Source of the DNA: Sinotaia quadrata
Lineage: Eukaryota; Mollusca; Gastropoda; Architaenioglossa; Viviparidae
Direction: 5' to 3'
Length of the DNA: 64,000 nt
Assembly (NCBI GenBank): GCA_028829895.1
Contig: CM054179.1
Location: 35,650,617-35,714,616, forward strand
Program-made: the position numbers and the translations under genes
Notes under the pieces: generated by a model
What the model was told of the DNA's origin: nothing
Seen by the model: the letters and a program-made list of their open reading frames with translations, nothing else
Database searches by the model: none
Shown here: positions 22,080 through 34,505 of the stretch, in pieces
How the letters are laid out: the number at the start of each line of letters is the position of its first letter
Numbering within the stretch: position 1 is the first letter of the stretch

Positions 22080-23060
22080 CCTGCGGTAGGTATGACCGAC
22101 GAAGCCTGTACATCAGCCAATCAGCGCTCAGTATTGGCTGAGCTAGCGAGCACGCGTGGTCTCGCACTCACTGGCGCCACCTACTGTTTCTTTGCGCTAC
22201 ATTGGAAGATCTTCCTATGCATTGGCAGCGTCGAATTCATTCACTTCTCGTTGCACGGTATTGAGCGACAGAAAGGACTGCTGTTTGGGAGAGACTTCTC
22301 ATGTCTTTCCAGGCAAACATCTTCCAGCCTAGTTGAAGTCGCCCAGCGGTAGGGGTTAAAACTATTGGCTGCCTGCATGGAGCTCTTCGTTGTCAGCCAG
22401 CCAGCAGACTTCTAGTGCACTAACAGTGATACATGACGTTTGTTTGGTTTGAGCTTTTTTCGCACATCTTTCCAATTCCCTGGCTTCCACCCCTGTCTAC
22501 TGTGACACACTTTTTGTTTCATCATCCCTCCATTACCCTTTCGGCAATGTTTCAAGTCTCCGTAACTGAGACTTTACTGTTGGCCACTTTACCACCCACT
22601 CTACGCACCCTTTCTCGAACACCAAGCAATCAGCTGTTCCAGTAGCCTCCCACCACCGTGCACACACACACACACACACACGCACGCACACACACATACT
22701 CTCTCCCTCTTTCTCTGTCTTTCTCTTAGTCCCTTTCTCTTCGCCCTATATCGTCTAGTTCATCTCGACCGATCAGGAATCGAGGTTGACTTTGTGGGAT
22801 CAATGTTTCTCGATTGTTTCCCTTGAGTTTCAAAGCGGCTTTACGTTTTACACTCGTGGCTGGCTTCGCAGGCACACTACTGACACAATGGACGGTGTCA
22901 GGGTCATTAACTGAGTCAGTATGCCCAAGTGGGTTTTCATCAGTCGGAACTCTGCGCGCTTTGAATTGGACGGCAGACGAGGAACGTCTGCAGCGAACTG
23001 GTAGTCTAGAAAACAAATTGACTCGAATGATTGTCTTAATGGTGTTATGACCCTTTAATA
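22080..23060. promoter_or_regulatory. GC-richer unique island with back-to-back CCAAT boxes
   Basis: CAGCCAAT (22114-22121) and ATTGGCTG (22133-22140) form a perfect inverted pair 11 bases apart, a typical NF-Y arrangement, followed by GCTAGCGAGCACGCGTGG. The island is free of minisatellites except a CA tract at 22661-22697, and contains more CpG than its flanks. It may be a promoter or enhancer. Open frames on both strands at 22.7-23.05 kb overlap each other and have no splice-supported start, so they are not called as genes. Confidence 0.4.
22661..22700. repeat. (CA)n microsatellite
   Basis: CA run with two CG interruptions, followed by a CT-rich tract to 22740. Confidence 0.95.
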
Positions 23061-24590
23061 ACGTGACCTGACAATTGCTATACTGCCCTCATGTCTTTGC
23101 GCTGTACTGTAAACAAAACAATAGAAAGTAAACCGTCTAATTCTGTCCGTTGAGAAGCAGTACACTTTTCAAAATCTTCGTCAGAATTCCCAGGGAGGAT
23201 CGACACTCACTTGACTATCGAGATGGATTTAAGTGCATATTGGTTAGTTTCTTTTCACTGTGATTAAAATAAAAGTTCGCTTATGTATGTGGCTTTAAGC
23301 ATATAGGATATAGTCGGTCGGTTCAACAGGAGTTTTACATTCGTTTTAGTAATTATGATTACTGACTGCATTACATTTTGAAAGTGCTCTACAGTAAAAT
23401 ATGCTAAATTATACATATCTGCATTTATCTGCACAGTATTTTACATACCATAAGGTATACCGAGTTTGCTAATGGCATGCCTGCTATTATAAAGGAGTAA
23501 AGTCTCAGAACTTCAAAATAATTACACTTGCTCTGATAACATAACCTCAGATGACTAGACTTCTCAAAAGTGTGCGCGGAGGTTTAGATAACTAAGTCTG
23601 CTTTGACTGAAAAGTGAATTTGTCACAGCCAAGTCCAGTACTAGCAGTTGTTCTGTGGAAAAACCAAACTTACTACCCGTACTTGCCAGTAGTTCCAGAC
23701 AGATTGCAAGGAAAGGTACGCAATTAGTGTTTGAAAAGAATAAAAAAACAAATGTGTGTAACGAATTCTAATTCCATGACAATATTATATTTCCTTGCTT
23801 AGTCCAGGATACTGAAGTGGGTCATCTAGCATGAAACTATGTATAATGGAATCGAACTGTAATCATTCATCGTTAATTCAGTTCTGCATTAAATGAAGTT
23901 TCGTTGTAAGTAAAGTTTTGTTTTAATTAAGATTTTAAGATTTCAAAATGAAGATATGATTTAAGTGAAGATGTCTGAAATTTTGTTCTAAAGTATATTT
24001 CATACCAATCAATAAAGTGTGCGGAGCTACATAAATGATACTGATCGCCTTGGCATTTTATTATCCGAGAAAGGACAGTTAATATTGATACAGGGAATAG
24101 TGAAACATTTTTAATTTGAAGGTGTGGTCAGTTTTGTTTTGCTGGTCGTTGTTGTTTTGCCGTGCAAAGGTCAAGCTCCTATCACCGTCCTATAGCCAAC
24201 CTTCTCCATTTCAAGTTGTGAAAAATAAGTTTGTTGATAAAAGATTTTGGTGATAAAACTTCAGATTCTAAATGAATTAAGTGATAACAATTTATTTTGT
24301 ATACAGAATCTTGAATGCGTGTACTGCGTGGTACCAGAAGACGAAATAAACACTCATACATGCAGTGGGAACACAGACATCTTCGTGTCATATTCGGTAA
24401 TTTGAATATTAAGACACACCAATAAAAATAAATAAGCAGAAAAGGCTGAACAACGAGATTGAAAGGTCATTTTACTTTGCTGGTGTGTTTTTCATATTGA
24501 TCATTCTGACGTCACACAAAAATGTTTGGACAGAAAGGCCGACTTAGAGACAGAAATGCCGTCCTTATGTAAGCGTACATGAGCGGCTGT
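23061..24590. other. Unique DNA, no gene seen
   Basis: Non-repetitive, AT-rich, without recognisable exons. The lack of arrays over 1.5 kb is itself unusual for this window. Confidence 0.5.
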
Positions 24591-25045
24591 CTTAAGCAAC
24601 ACCTAGTAACCTGTCACGTCTCTTCACACCTTTGCAAATGCAGCTCGGCGTGCACTGGTAACCATCATAATAACTCTCACACATTATATACTGTTTCAAT
24701 AGCAGCCCCCTTTCCATAGCCCCGTCACCAACGGCTCTCTTACTACCGCCCTGTGAGGCGCGACCTGTGACGTGGAACTTTATGACTGTCAATCACAAAC
24801 GTTTTGGTCTTCAAAGGGCGGCGATTAGCATAATGATCAGATCGCCGACAGAGATCGCACAGTTTCCATTCGCGCTTCATTGGACATATTGAAGGTGTCT
24901 GGGTCAGTCCGTGTATCTCTGACTGCCACTGCATGTCACTTGCTTCTGCAAGTGGAGGTATGGTCAGTTCAGATGTACCCAGGTCAAATGTCAAGAGAAG
25001 TATGACGCGAGCACTTCTGAACTTACTTTCGCACAAGTCGTCTGC
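24591..25045. promoter_or_regulatory. GC-richer unique island, candidate conserved non-coding element
   Basis: Mixed composition with few repeats. It contains GATTAGCATAATGATCAG (24825-24842), which joins an ATTAGCAT POU-type octamer variant to a TAAT homeodomain core. Overlapping minus-strand frames of 66 and 97 codons exist but lack splice support. Regulatory role is inference. Confidence 0.3.
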
Positions 25046-25590
25046 TACAGGACGTAATTATAAAATATAGAAATTAACGTCTGACTAGTATCCACAACGG
25101 AAAGAACATGCGTGAGGAGTTTACACTAAAATCAAAGGTGTAGGTTAAAACAGTGTAACATTTGTCTCTATTTTTATCTTTCCGAGAGTGTATGAGTACA
25201 GACTATTAAAAAGGTGCAAAAGTAAAACAGTTTACACTTTCAATTTTTACTTTCTCTAGTGCATGCATACATGTGTGTAGTCAATATGCCAAGTGGTGAA
25301 TGGCATGTAGGTCGTATGTTGTGAGTGTGTAGTGAGAAGTCGATGCACTACACTGAGTTAGTACTGCACGAAATAAGATGATGGAAGACTTGATTATTAA
25401 TATGAATAACAACATAGACAGTAGCACAAAACTATTTAACCTTTCCTGGATTGTTTCTCAAGTGTGAACCGGGGAATATGGTAAGTAAAATCTATGTTCA
25501 ACAGTGTTTCTCATAAATCTATGTAAGAGTTATATGTTGTATTGTATATATATCCAGCAGTGGTGCTTTCTCACTGCGCACAGTAATTTT

Positions 25591-25624
<34 letters not shown>

Positions 25625-26138
25625 ACATAATGTAAAGTATTTTTACAGACTAACTATTATCTAGTGTGCTTTATGTAACAAATATAAATATTATCAGTAT
25701 ACTATTTGACATGAGAAAGGATAAACAAACAATAACTATATGTAGTTTGTAAACAATTATTTATTCCAATGAATATGTAAACATGATGGCTTTTAATGTT
25801 AAATATAATGTATTTAACTAATTAGCAAAAACACAATTAACTACACTATATTCATTCATGATATTCTTATTGCAAGCACATGTATATATGCATGTAAGAA
25901 AGTGTTATTGCCGAGTAAATTAAAATAATGTTAAAAATAATAATATGCTATGGTTAACGTGCCGGAAAATTTTAGCAGTAATATATGTCTATTCATTTAG
26001 TATAGTTACTAATTAATTTGTGAGAGGATAGTTGATTACTGAATTAGCCAGCCATATTTATCCATATTTATAAATAAAGTGATAACAGTTTTACATGGTT
26101 TGATAGTTAATTGAGATATTTAAATTTTAAAATGTTGT
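25046..26138. other. Unique AT-rich DNA with a short GA microsatellite
   Basis: (GA)n at 25594-25622 is the only clear feature. Confidence 0.55.
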
Positions 26139-26256
26139 GACTTAATTTTTACTGTCATATTTTTGTTAATTTTATTAATATATGTGTTCTTTCTAATGAC
26201 TTAATTTTTACTGTCATATTTTTGTTAATTTTATTAATATATGTGTTCTTTCTAAT
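26139..26256. repeat. 59-bp tandem duplication
   Basis: GACTTAATTTTTACTGTCAT starts at 26139 and 26198; copies are nearly identical. Confidence 0.95.
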
Positions 26257-26447
26257 TACTTAAAAACCAGTGTCGTTAAAAACATAATAAATATGTCTTT
26301 GAGTAATATAAAATAAAGAGTTATTTATAATTATTCGCTATTTACTTTACGTAGGCCTATGTCTAAAAGATTTTTTAACTAAGCGAGCACATAATAAACA
26401 ATGACCTTTATCACCTACTGATTGAATAAATTGAGGTTTAAAGCGTA

Positions 26448-26750
26448 TACTTTATTTCATCATACAACTAGTAATTATAGTAACTAAATTAGGGGTTGTT
26501 CTCTATACTTTATTCCATCATACAACTAGTAATTATAGTAACTAAATTAGGGGTTGTTCTCTATACTTTATTTCATCATACAACTAGTAATTATAGTAAC
26601 TAAATTAGGGGTTGTTCTCTATACTTTATTTCATCATACAACTAGTAATTATAGTAACTAAATTAGGGGTTGTTCTCTATACTTTATTTCATCGTACAAC
26701 TAATAATTATAGCAACTAAATTAGGGGTTGCTCTCTATGGTGCATTTCAT
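26448..26750. repeat. 58-bp minisatellite, about 5 copies
   Basis: TACAACTAGTAATTATAGTA and ACTAAATTAGGGGTTGTTCT recur every 58 bases; the last copy is diverged. Confidence 0.96.
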
Positions 26751-26977
26751 GGAGCAAGTGGAAAATAAAGTGCTTAAATTTCATTGTACAAAGTGTAAAT
26801 AAAGTAATTAATGTGAGGATTTCTCTATACAGCTCACTTTAACTTTTTAAAGGTATCAATGTGAGTAAATAACTCGCCATGATCTACAGCCTATTCATTT
26901 CAAAATTAGTAATGAAATAACAAAAGTTCGTTTTTCATTCTATAATGCACGAGCATATTGATAAATAATAAATACAC

Positions 26978-27075
26978 AGGCAAATATCTTTAATTCTAAA
27001 CAATAGTAGCTTTACGAACAACAAGGCAAATATCTGTAATTCTAAACAATAATAGCTTTACGAACAGCAAGGCAA
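26978..27075. repeat. 46-bp tandem repeat, 2.1 copies
   Basis: AGGCAAATATCTNTAATTCT begins at 26978 and 27024; AGGCAAATA again at 27070. Confidence 0.92.
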
Positions 27076-27995
27076 ATAAATAAAGAACTGTGCTTTGCTC
27101 TCTAAAGCACATATTATATGAGCATGATATAATTATGTCAATGGTAGTAATAATGTGAAGAAATATGAGAACAAGCTAAATAGTCTGCTTCAGTCTCCAT
27201 CGCATTTAAAGTGACAAAATGTTCAGCATTGATAAATAAACTACATTAATGCAGATAATCAAAATATTAATAATGTAACTAATTTAAGTCACCTTGCACT
27301 TAACTACCACTGATTTTTAAAATAACGGTGAATATTTGATCATTGGTATATATGTAATCATTATTTTTAATTAAATATAACACACTCTCTTTTACTGTTA
27401 TCATACTTCGCTATAGTGTTATGGGTTTTGTGTTTAGTTTTGTTTTTTGTACGTGATTTTGTGTGTGTGTTTTTGTTCTGGGAAGGTTTTCTGTTAAACA
27501 AATCGAATTGTATTCGAACATACAGTTCATTTAAAACATTGCATTTTAAATGCTAACTATTATTCATTTTTCATTGCATTTTACATTTAAACATTTCTAA
27601 ATGAATGAACATTACTGTACATAAAATAAAACACTAGTTTCAAAAAATAAGCATTAGTATACATAGTATAAACAATATGCAAATTAAACATAACTGTATA
27701 CAGAATCAGTTTTAATGTAAACAAAATAAATATTATTTTACAGAAAATACACAGTGCTCAAAGTATAACAAGAAAACATATAGAATAAACATTAGTTTAG
27801 TGTACACGTATAAATTTGTAAAGAATAAGTAATGGTTTACGCCAAATAATCACGAATTCTTATACAACATTAGTTTATACAACAAAATAAGTATTAATGT
27901 ATATAGAATAAACATTAATATACCCAAAACAAACATTAATTCATACAGAATAAACACGAGTATCTTTTTAAATCGTGTGGATGCACTGTAAAAAT
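27076..27995. other. AT-rich DNA with degenerate repeats
   Basis: From about 27600 words such as AATAAACATTAGTATACA recur loosely every 30 or so bases, the remains of an old minisatellite. Confidence 0.55.
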
Positions 27996-28520
27996 AATTG
28001 TCAATTCATATTGGCTTTTTACTGTACCATTTTTGTATAATTCTAAAGCGACTGGATGCGCTCTGAAGATAATTGTCACTCCAGACGGTTTTGTACTGTA
28101 CCAGCTTTGTATAATTTTAAAGCGTCTGGATGCCCTGTAAAGATAATTGTCACTCCAGACGGTTTTGTACTGTACCAGCTTTGTATAATTTTAAAGCGTC
28201 TGGATGCCCTGTAAAGATAATTGTCATTCCAGCTGTTTTATACTGTACATGCTATAATTTTGAAGCGTCTGGATGCCCTGTAAAGATAATTGTCATTCCA
28301 ACTGTTTTGTACTGTACCAGCTATAATTTTGAAGCGTCTGGATGCTCTGTAAAGATAATTGTCAGTCCAAAATGTTTTGTACTGTACCAGCTATAATTTT
28401 GAAGCGTCTGGATGCGTTGTAAAGATAATTGTCATTCCAACTGTTTTGTACTGTACCAGTTTTGAATAATTTTGAAGCGTCTCAATATGCTGTAAGAAAG
28501 AGTTATCGCTGCAAAATGTT
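27996..28520. repeat. 69-74-bp minisatellite, about 7 copies
   Basis: AGCGTCTGGATGCCCTGTAA plus AGATAATTGTCATTCCA and TTTTGTACTGTACCAGCT recurs at 28047, 28121, 28195, 28264, 28333 and 28403. A five-base TTTGT indel separates long and short units. Confidence 0.95.
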
Positions 28521-29521
28521 TTGTACTGAACTAATTTTAATGGCAGTTTCTAGGCAATTAGATAAGCTCCAGACATATCTGTCAGTTGTCAAATCAAAAC
28601 CTGTCAAAAGTTGTAAGGGAAGTGAGTTTATGAAAATTAATAGAGTGTGGTGCAATTTAAGGGATTAGATATTTATTTCAATAACAGCGGAAAGTTTTGA
28701 TTGAGTGTGATTATTTTAAGTTTATTTAGTCTAGACAATTCTTTTTTTAATTACAAGTCAGAAGTGTAGGGAGTTTTGTCTAGGTTAGTTTAGTCAACGT
28801 TTATAGATTCTATACGATTTAAAAAATTCAAGTTATATACTTGGTCGAAAACTGTAAATAATTTTGTTGGAGTTAGTTCAGATGAAGTTTGTAAAACTGA
28901 AATGTTTATAAACATAAAAGTTACTAACAAGAGGATAAACTAGACAGTTTTGGTCTGAGTTAACTGAAGTGTGTCCAGTTTATAAAGTTTATGAAGACAT
29001 AAGTTCATTTATTAGTCGAAAACCATAGAGAGTTTTGTTTGAATTAGTTCAGCTGAATATTGTACAGTATCCACAGTTTATAGACACACCATATGTTTTT
29101 TTGATGAAAGCCTCATATAAATTTGTAGTACATTAACATACTAATATATTATAAAGTACACAGTTTACAGACTGTTCTGTTGATGAAACACTCATATACA
29201 TTTGTTATAATACACTAAAACACACTAAAGTACACAGTTTACAAGGAGGTAGTTAGCACAGCCAATGGAAAGTTCCAAACTAATATTGTATGCCTCAGAG
29301 TCCGCGTGTTAGTTTGGAAAGCAAAGTATTTCATTAATTCGTTTTGTATCCAACTAACAGCACAGTCGTCATTGCATGCGTCCATTGACTCTGTTGTGGC
29401 ACTGGTCAGCTTCTAGTTTACAATTGTTTGGTTGGATTAGGGGATTCCATTCTTTTATTTGTATTTTTAGGTGAATAATGCTATTGCAGCTTCCTTTCAG
29501 AACTTAGAACAGAATATACAC
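28521..29521. other. AT-rich DNA with faint long-period repetition
   Basis: Between 28780 and 29240 words such as AGTTTATAGA and GTACACAGTTTAC recur at long, uneven spacing. No exon recognised. Confidence 0.45.
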
Positions 29522-29736
<215 letters not shown>

Positions 29737-30179
29737 CTATCTGCGTTGTCGGGAGGACTACTCTTACCCATACTAATCACAAATGTATTTTTCTCTGTTT
29801 CAGAGTGTTCCTACAATAGGCGGCAGGAGTTGTTTATAGCCAAAGACTGGTAGTCATCAATCGGTGTGTTATCATCTTGGAAATAAAGACACAATCGAAA
29901 CCGGTGTAGTTTGGTTTTCAAGTACCCTTCAAAGAAAATTCGCTCTAGTAACCTCCTACCTTTCCCCTATCTCCCCACTTAGTACACTAGGTAAAATTTA
30001 TATTACATAAAGTGCGAAGAGCTCTTCATTCAAAGAAACACTGAGAGTACTCGACCGAAAAAATATATAGCTGGTACAATGCAAGGCGTCTCCGTTATTC
30101 AAATGCCATTTCCTTACTCCCTACACTACCTTTTCTTTGTTTTTATTTTTTGTAAATAAACGGTAACGTATGTTGTTAA
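29737..30179. other. Unique DNA upstream of the 30.4 kb exon
   Basis: Non-repetitive and of mixed composition. No further exon was recognised. Confidence 0.5.
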
Positions 30180-30380
30180 GCGGATTCAGATATATATATA
30201 CACTTACCCATTAAACTGTCAATAAGAGTACCACTACAGTGGCAGCTCTCTGAGACACAAATCAAATCTCGCAAACTACCACGTTGATCCCGTAGATCTC
30301 AAAACATTTAACTTTAGATCTATCACTCCCCGCCCACCTGTAGATCGTTCGTAAGGTTAAATTTCAATCAAAATCAAAAC
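30180..30380 (+). promoter_or_regulatory. Putative 5' leader and TATA-like element of the 30.4 kb exon
   Basis: About 180 bases upstream of the ATG is a TATATATATA run (30191-30200), followed by mixed-composition DNA without repeats leading into AATCAAAAC-ATG. An in-frame stop at 30315 bounds the reading frame. The run could be a TATA box or simply AT-rich DNA; the transcription start cannot be placed from sequence. Confidence 0.25.
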
Positions 30381-30921
30381 ATGAACCCATATGCTTTCCG
30401 CGGGTGGCACCTACCCTCTGCATATGCAGACAGTGGCACCTGCGACAGAAACTACCCGGCAATGTACTCAACATCATGGACTTCGCCTTATTTTTCTACG
30501 TCGTCCGTGTACCCCTTCCAACCGGACTCCGCTACGTCTGCAAAACAGGCTTCTAACACGAATGAATGGAAACTACAAGGTATCTGTTCGCCCACCCCGG
30601 ATGGTGGTGGCGTAAACGTACGAGAAAACGGACTTGTGGGGAAGAGCGGCTACGAAGGACTGTTGTACAAGCCAAATCTCACGAGTGGTGCAGTTAGCGC
30701 TCGAGCGGTGGCTGAGTTCGAAGGAGCCGCCATGGCGCGAGAAGAGGCGCAGAAGTCGTGTTGCGCCATCTCGTGCTCGTGCAGCTCGACAGGTCAGGGG
30801 TCTAGGCTGAACGGCATGTTAGATACATCGTGTGGATGGCGGCCGACTGACATGTCCCCGGCACTCGACTTCAACAAGAATCCCAACATCTCGCCTTACC
30901 ACCAGACACTATGCCAGAGAG
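30381..30921 (+). CDS. Candidate first coding exon, possible developmental transcription factor N-terminus (partial gene)
   Basis: An ATG-started open frame of 180 complete codons runs to a splice donor: the exon ends ...CAGAGAG and GTAATT follows, leaving one extra base (phase 1 intron). An in-frame TAG at 30315-30317 and A at -3 make 30381 the natural start. The protein opens MNPYAFRGW, has an aromatic Ser/Thr/Tyr/Pro-rich stretch (residues 25-50), an Ala-rich segment (104-120), a Cys/Ser cluster (127-136) and a C-terminal WRPTDMSPALDFNKNP segment. Base composition is clearly more GC-rich and less repetitive than its flanks, and the frame does not come from a tandem repeat. There is no signal peptide or membrane segment. 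Low-complexity aromatic N-termini without a domain are typical of Hox-type and other homeodomain proteins, whose DNA-binding domain often lies in the next exon; a posterior Hox gene is a guess. No homeodomain or other known domain is present in this window, so the family is unassigned. A further 16 codons read into the intron before a stop. Confidence 0.68.
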
Positions 30922-31489
30922 GTAATTTTATATCGTTACTCGTCTTAGTCTTAAGGATCAGCATTGCTTAATTATTGTATTTTTGTATCACTAATTTTTC
31001 ACTTTTCCGCTCATTACAATACCCCATTTTAAACTATTGTTTACGTACTTTGCCCCTTTATCATCTGTAAGCGAATATTTTACGATCTGAAGAACGTTGC
31101 AATTTGTAGCCGCAAAGACAGGTCAATTAATGGCGACATACCATCTTCACCATACATAAGTGAAACTGCGTCATCGCAGTACTGGGGAGGTATCATGTCG
31201 CCAGAAAGCAACTGCAACTTAGGGTTTATTTATGATAAACACCACTGGTTCGATTCATGTATTGCAGGGCATTAAGGTACTTTCATAAGGCTGTAAGATA
31301 GTATGACAAAGAGAAACACCACGTCTGATACACGGTACGTCCTTACCAAGACGGAGTACGCAGCACCACGCTTACAAATAAGTCGATAGAAACTGAAACG
31401 AGTTTCAAGAACAATTGCACTAGCACAATCATGCCCAGAATTTCTTTCTTTGGTTGTCTCCAGCAGACATTTCGAGTATATGATAAGCA
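30922..31489 (+). other. Start of the presumed first intron
   Basis: Begins GTAATTTTAT. It is unique and mixed in composition to about 31490, then turns into repeats. No acceptor plus coding exon for the downstream half of the protein was recognised anywhere to 64 kb, so the next exon probably lies outside the window. Confidence 0.45.
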
Positions 31490-31685
31490 TCATGATGAAT
31501 ATTTCTAAATTGCAGTAACATCAGTATGATGACTATTTCAAAATTGCAGTAACATCTTTACGATGTACATTTTAAAATTTTAATAACGTAAGCCCTGATC
31601 AATATTTTTAAATTGCAGCACTATTAGCATGATGAATAATTTTTAATTGCATAAAACATCAGTCATGATGAATATTTTTTTAATT
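31490..31685. repeat. Degenerate minisatellite, about 5 copies of 35-45 bp
   Basis: TGATGAATATTTNTAAATTG and CAGTAACATCAGTA words recur. Confidence 0.85.
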
Positions 31686-31719
31686 GCCAGACATCAAATA
31701 TATTGCACACTGCCTTCTT

Positions 31720-32060
31720 TTCTCAATGTTCACACGCATCCTTTCTTATATTTCATCTCATATTCCTTCTTCGTATTTCTCAATTTTCACACGCATCCTT
31801 TCTTATATTTCATCTCATATGCCTTCCTCATATTTCACGTTGTATCTCATATATTTCACATCTCATCCCTCAGACATTTTATAACACATTGTATCTCTCA
31901 AATTTCACTTCTTCTTCCTTCTTGCATTTCACATTACAGCCCTCTCACATTTCGTATCACATCCCCTTCATATTTCAAAAAACATCCCTTTCTCTTTTTA
32001 CATTGCATATTTTGCATCATACCCTATTACATTTCGCACCACATTCCTTGAACAAACTTT
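31720..32060. repeat. 57-bp duplication grading into degenerate CATTTCACAT-type repeats
   Basis: CACACGCATCCTTTCTTATA occurs at 31731 and 31788; further TTTCACAT and CATCCC words continue to 32060. Pyrimidine-rich on the plus strand, which keeps several frames open. Confidence 0.88.
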
Positions 32061-32825
32061 ATATAATTCTACATCCCTCTGACCTATCTCTTAACAACAG
32101 CTGGATATTTCTCGAAATGTCAATAATCGGATGTAATCCACTTTGGTTTTATGGTTGATTGGTGAGCTGAATGGTTAAATTTTGTTGGCTTATTGTTTGG
32201 ACGGAAGCTGACTAGTTGGTTTGACTGTGTACGTGCGTGCGAGCAAATAAAATGTGTTTTATATTTTATAAAAAGAAAATAACTTTCTACAAATTGATAT
32301 CAGTAATTCCGTACGATATAAATATATGAATCTTCTAAAATATTCTTCAACTATAAGAAAATTAAATTGAGTGTGGAAATGATTTTAAAAGTGTTTTAAA
32401 AGTATAAGAGCAATGGTTTTGTAACTATTATAGTATTAGTACAAGTGAATGAAAAGCGACTGGACGAATATGTTGTACATTACAATTCTTGGAATGAGAG
32501 GGAAAGAACCCGAGTAGAGTGGTCTCTTCATTGTTTATTCGTTAAACGAAGGTAAAAGCATGACTGACAGAAAAAAAGCCGCTCTTTTCTAAACTTCCAG
32601 TAACCAAGTTCTCTTGGTACTTTTAATAAGGTATCAATAATTTCGCGTTGCTAACGAAACGGATTTCTCATTAAAGCTGTCATTAAAGTCGTTCAATATT
32701 CAATAAACTCAAAATGAATTTATACTCTTAATTATTTTCGTTTTTTAGTTTGCTGCTTTTTATGCCGTCTCGTAGTTTAGAGAGCTCTTGACTTAATTTA
32801 ACAAGAGCCATGTTTATTTTTAAGT
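32061..32825. other. Unique AT-rich DNA
   Basis: No supported feature. Confidence 0.5.
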
Positions 32826-33190
32826 CAGTACATTGTTGTCTAGTATTAAGCAAGAACAGACTTGTATATTGTGAGTGGGCATTTTGTTACAAGTACTAAG
32901 CAAAAACAGATTTGTATTATAAGTGGGCATTTTATTGTCTAGTACTAAGCAAGAACAGATTGGTATTTTAAGAGGGCATTTTGTTGTCTGGTACTAAGCA
33001 AGAACAGGCTTATATTTTGTGAGTGGACATTTTGTTACTAGTACTAAGCAAGAACAGATTTGTACTGTAAGTGGGCATTTTGTTGTCTAGTAATAAGCAA
33101 GAACAGATTTCTATTGTAAGTGGGCATTTTATTAAAAGTACTAAGCAAAAACAGATTTGTATTGTGAGTGGACATTTTGTTGTCTACAGA
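32826..33190. repeat. 49-bp minisatellite, about 7-8 copies
   Basis: GTGGGCATTTTGTTGTCTAG plus TACTAAGCAAGAACAGATTTG repeats with small indels. Confidence 0.94.
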
Positions 33191-33509
33191 GAACACCGTT
33201 ATATTTTTAAGATCCTATTATTTTCAAAGAGCAGTATTCTACTTTCAAGGTGCTAGCATTCCGCAAAGAGCGGTGTTCCATCTTCAAGGCTTAAGTATTG
33301 TTCAAACAGCAGGTTTTTATTTTAAGCTAGTTTATGCAAACGGCAGTGGTTAGCTAAGAGGATCTAGTGTTCTACTAAATGCACTGTTTTATTTTAGGAC
33401 ATATGCTCTTTAATACAGAATAATAGAGTTACTCTATATTTACGGAAAATATTTTCTAAACAATCACAACACAGATGGATTATATATCATAATTTTAAAA
33501 TAGTACACA

Positions 33510-34165
33510 TTCAAATGGTAAATATCATTTCCAAACTAGTTCACTTTCAAGCGGCAACCATCATATCCTCAACAGCCTACTTCATATGGTAACCATCATA
33601 TACTTAAGAATCTACTTCATATGGTAACTATCATATACTTAAGAATATACTTCAAATGGCAACCTTCATATCTTCAACAGTCTACTTCATATGGTAAGCA
33701 TCATATCCTCAGCAGTCTACTTCATATGGTAACCATCATGTACTTAATAATCTACTTCAAATGGCAACCATCATATCCTCAACAGTCTACTTCATATGGT
33801 AACCATCATGTCATCAGTCTGCTTTCAAATGGTAACCTCATGTCCTCAACAGTCTACTTTCAAATGGTAACCTCATGTCATCAGTCTGCTTTCAAATGGT
33901 AACCTCATGTCCTCAACAGTCTACTTTCAAATGGTAACCTCATGTCCTCAACAGTCTACTTTCAAGTGGTAACCATCATGTCCTCAATAGTTCACTTTCA
34001 AATAGTAACCATTCTGTCCTCAACAGTCTACTCTCAAGTGGTAACCATCATATCCTCAATAGTCTACTTCAAGTGGTAACCATCATGTCCTCAATAATTC
34101 ACTTTCAAATAGTAACCATCGTGTCCTCAACAGTCTACTTTCAAGTGGTAACCATCATGTCCTCA
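33510..34165. repeat. 30-36-bp minisatellite, about 19 copies
   Basis: TGGTAACCATCATGTCCTCA plus ACAGTCTACTTCAAA is the common unit; shorter units lacking CAT are interspersed in the middle. Confidence 0.94.
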
Positions 34166-34505
34166 CACCAATACTAAACCAGTAATAATGTGATTACTTA
34201 CACTTACCGTCACCAATCACGATGATAGCATTAACATTCAAGACGGAAGTAATATCATTAAGTCTCAAAACGGTCAACTAAGCATATAGGATTCAAAGAT
34301 TTCGATAGTGGCCGACAGTTGAACTTACGGATAATACAAAACTCAAAGTTTACAATATTTATTATAAATGTATTCCTTTTCATACTAACTGCTACAGTCA
34401 ACCATCCGTGTTTTGTGGCGATTGTGGTGTAGTAATTCCACAATAATTAATGTTTATTTTTTAATTAGGTATTTACCTGTCTGCTTTTCTGCAAGAGAAT
34501 TGTTG
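34166..34505. other. Unique DNA
   Basis: No supported feature. Confidence 0.5.

Noticed and set aside
22726..23050. Overlapping opposite-strand frames of 78 and 96 codons
   Set aside because: They overlap antisense and neither has a splice signal or recognisable domain. Kept only as part of a possible regulatory island.
24592..25036. Minus-strand frames with Cys-rich segments as zinc-finger exons
   Set aside because: Cys and His spacing does not match a known finger, and no acceptor or donor frames the segment.
31249..31262. GGTTCGATTC as a tRNA B box
   Set aside because: No matching A box or cloverleaf upstream on either strand.
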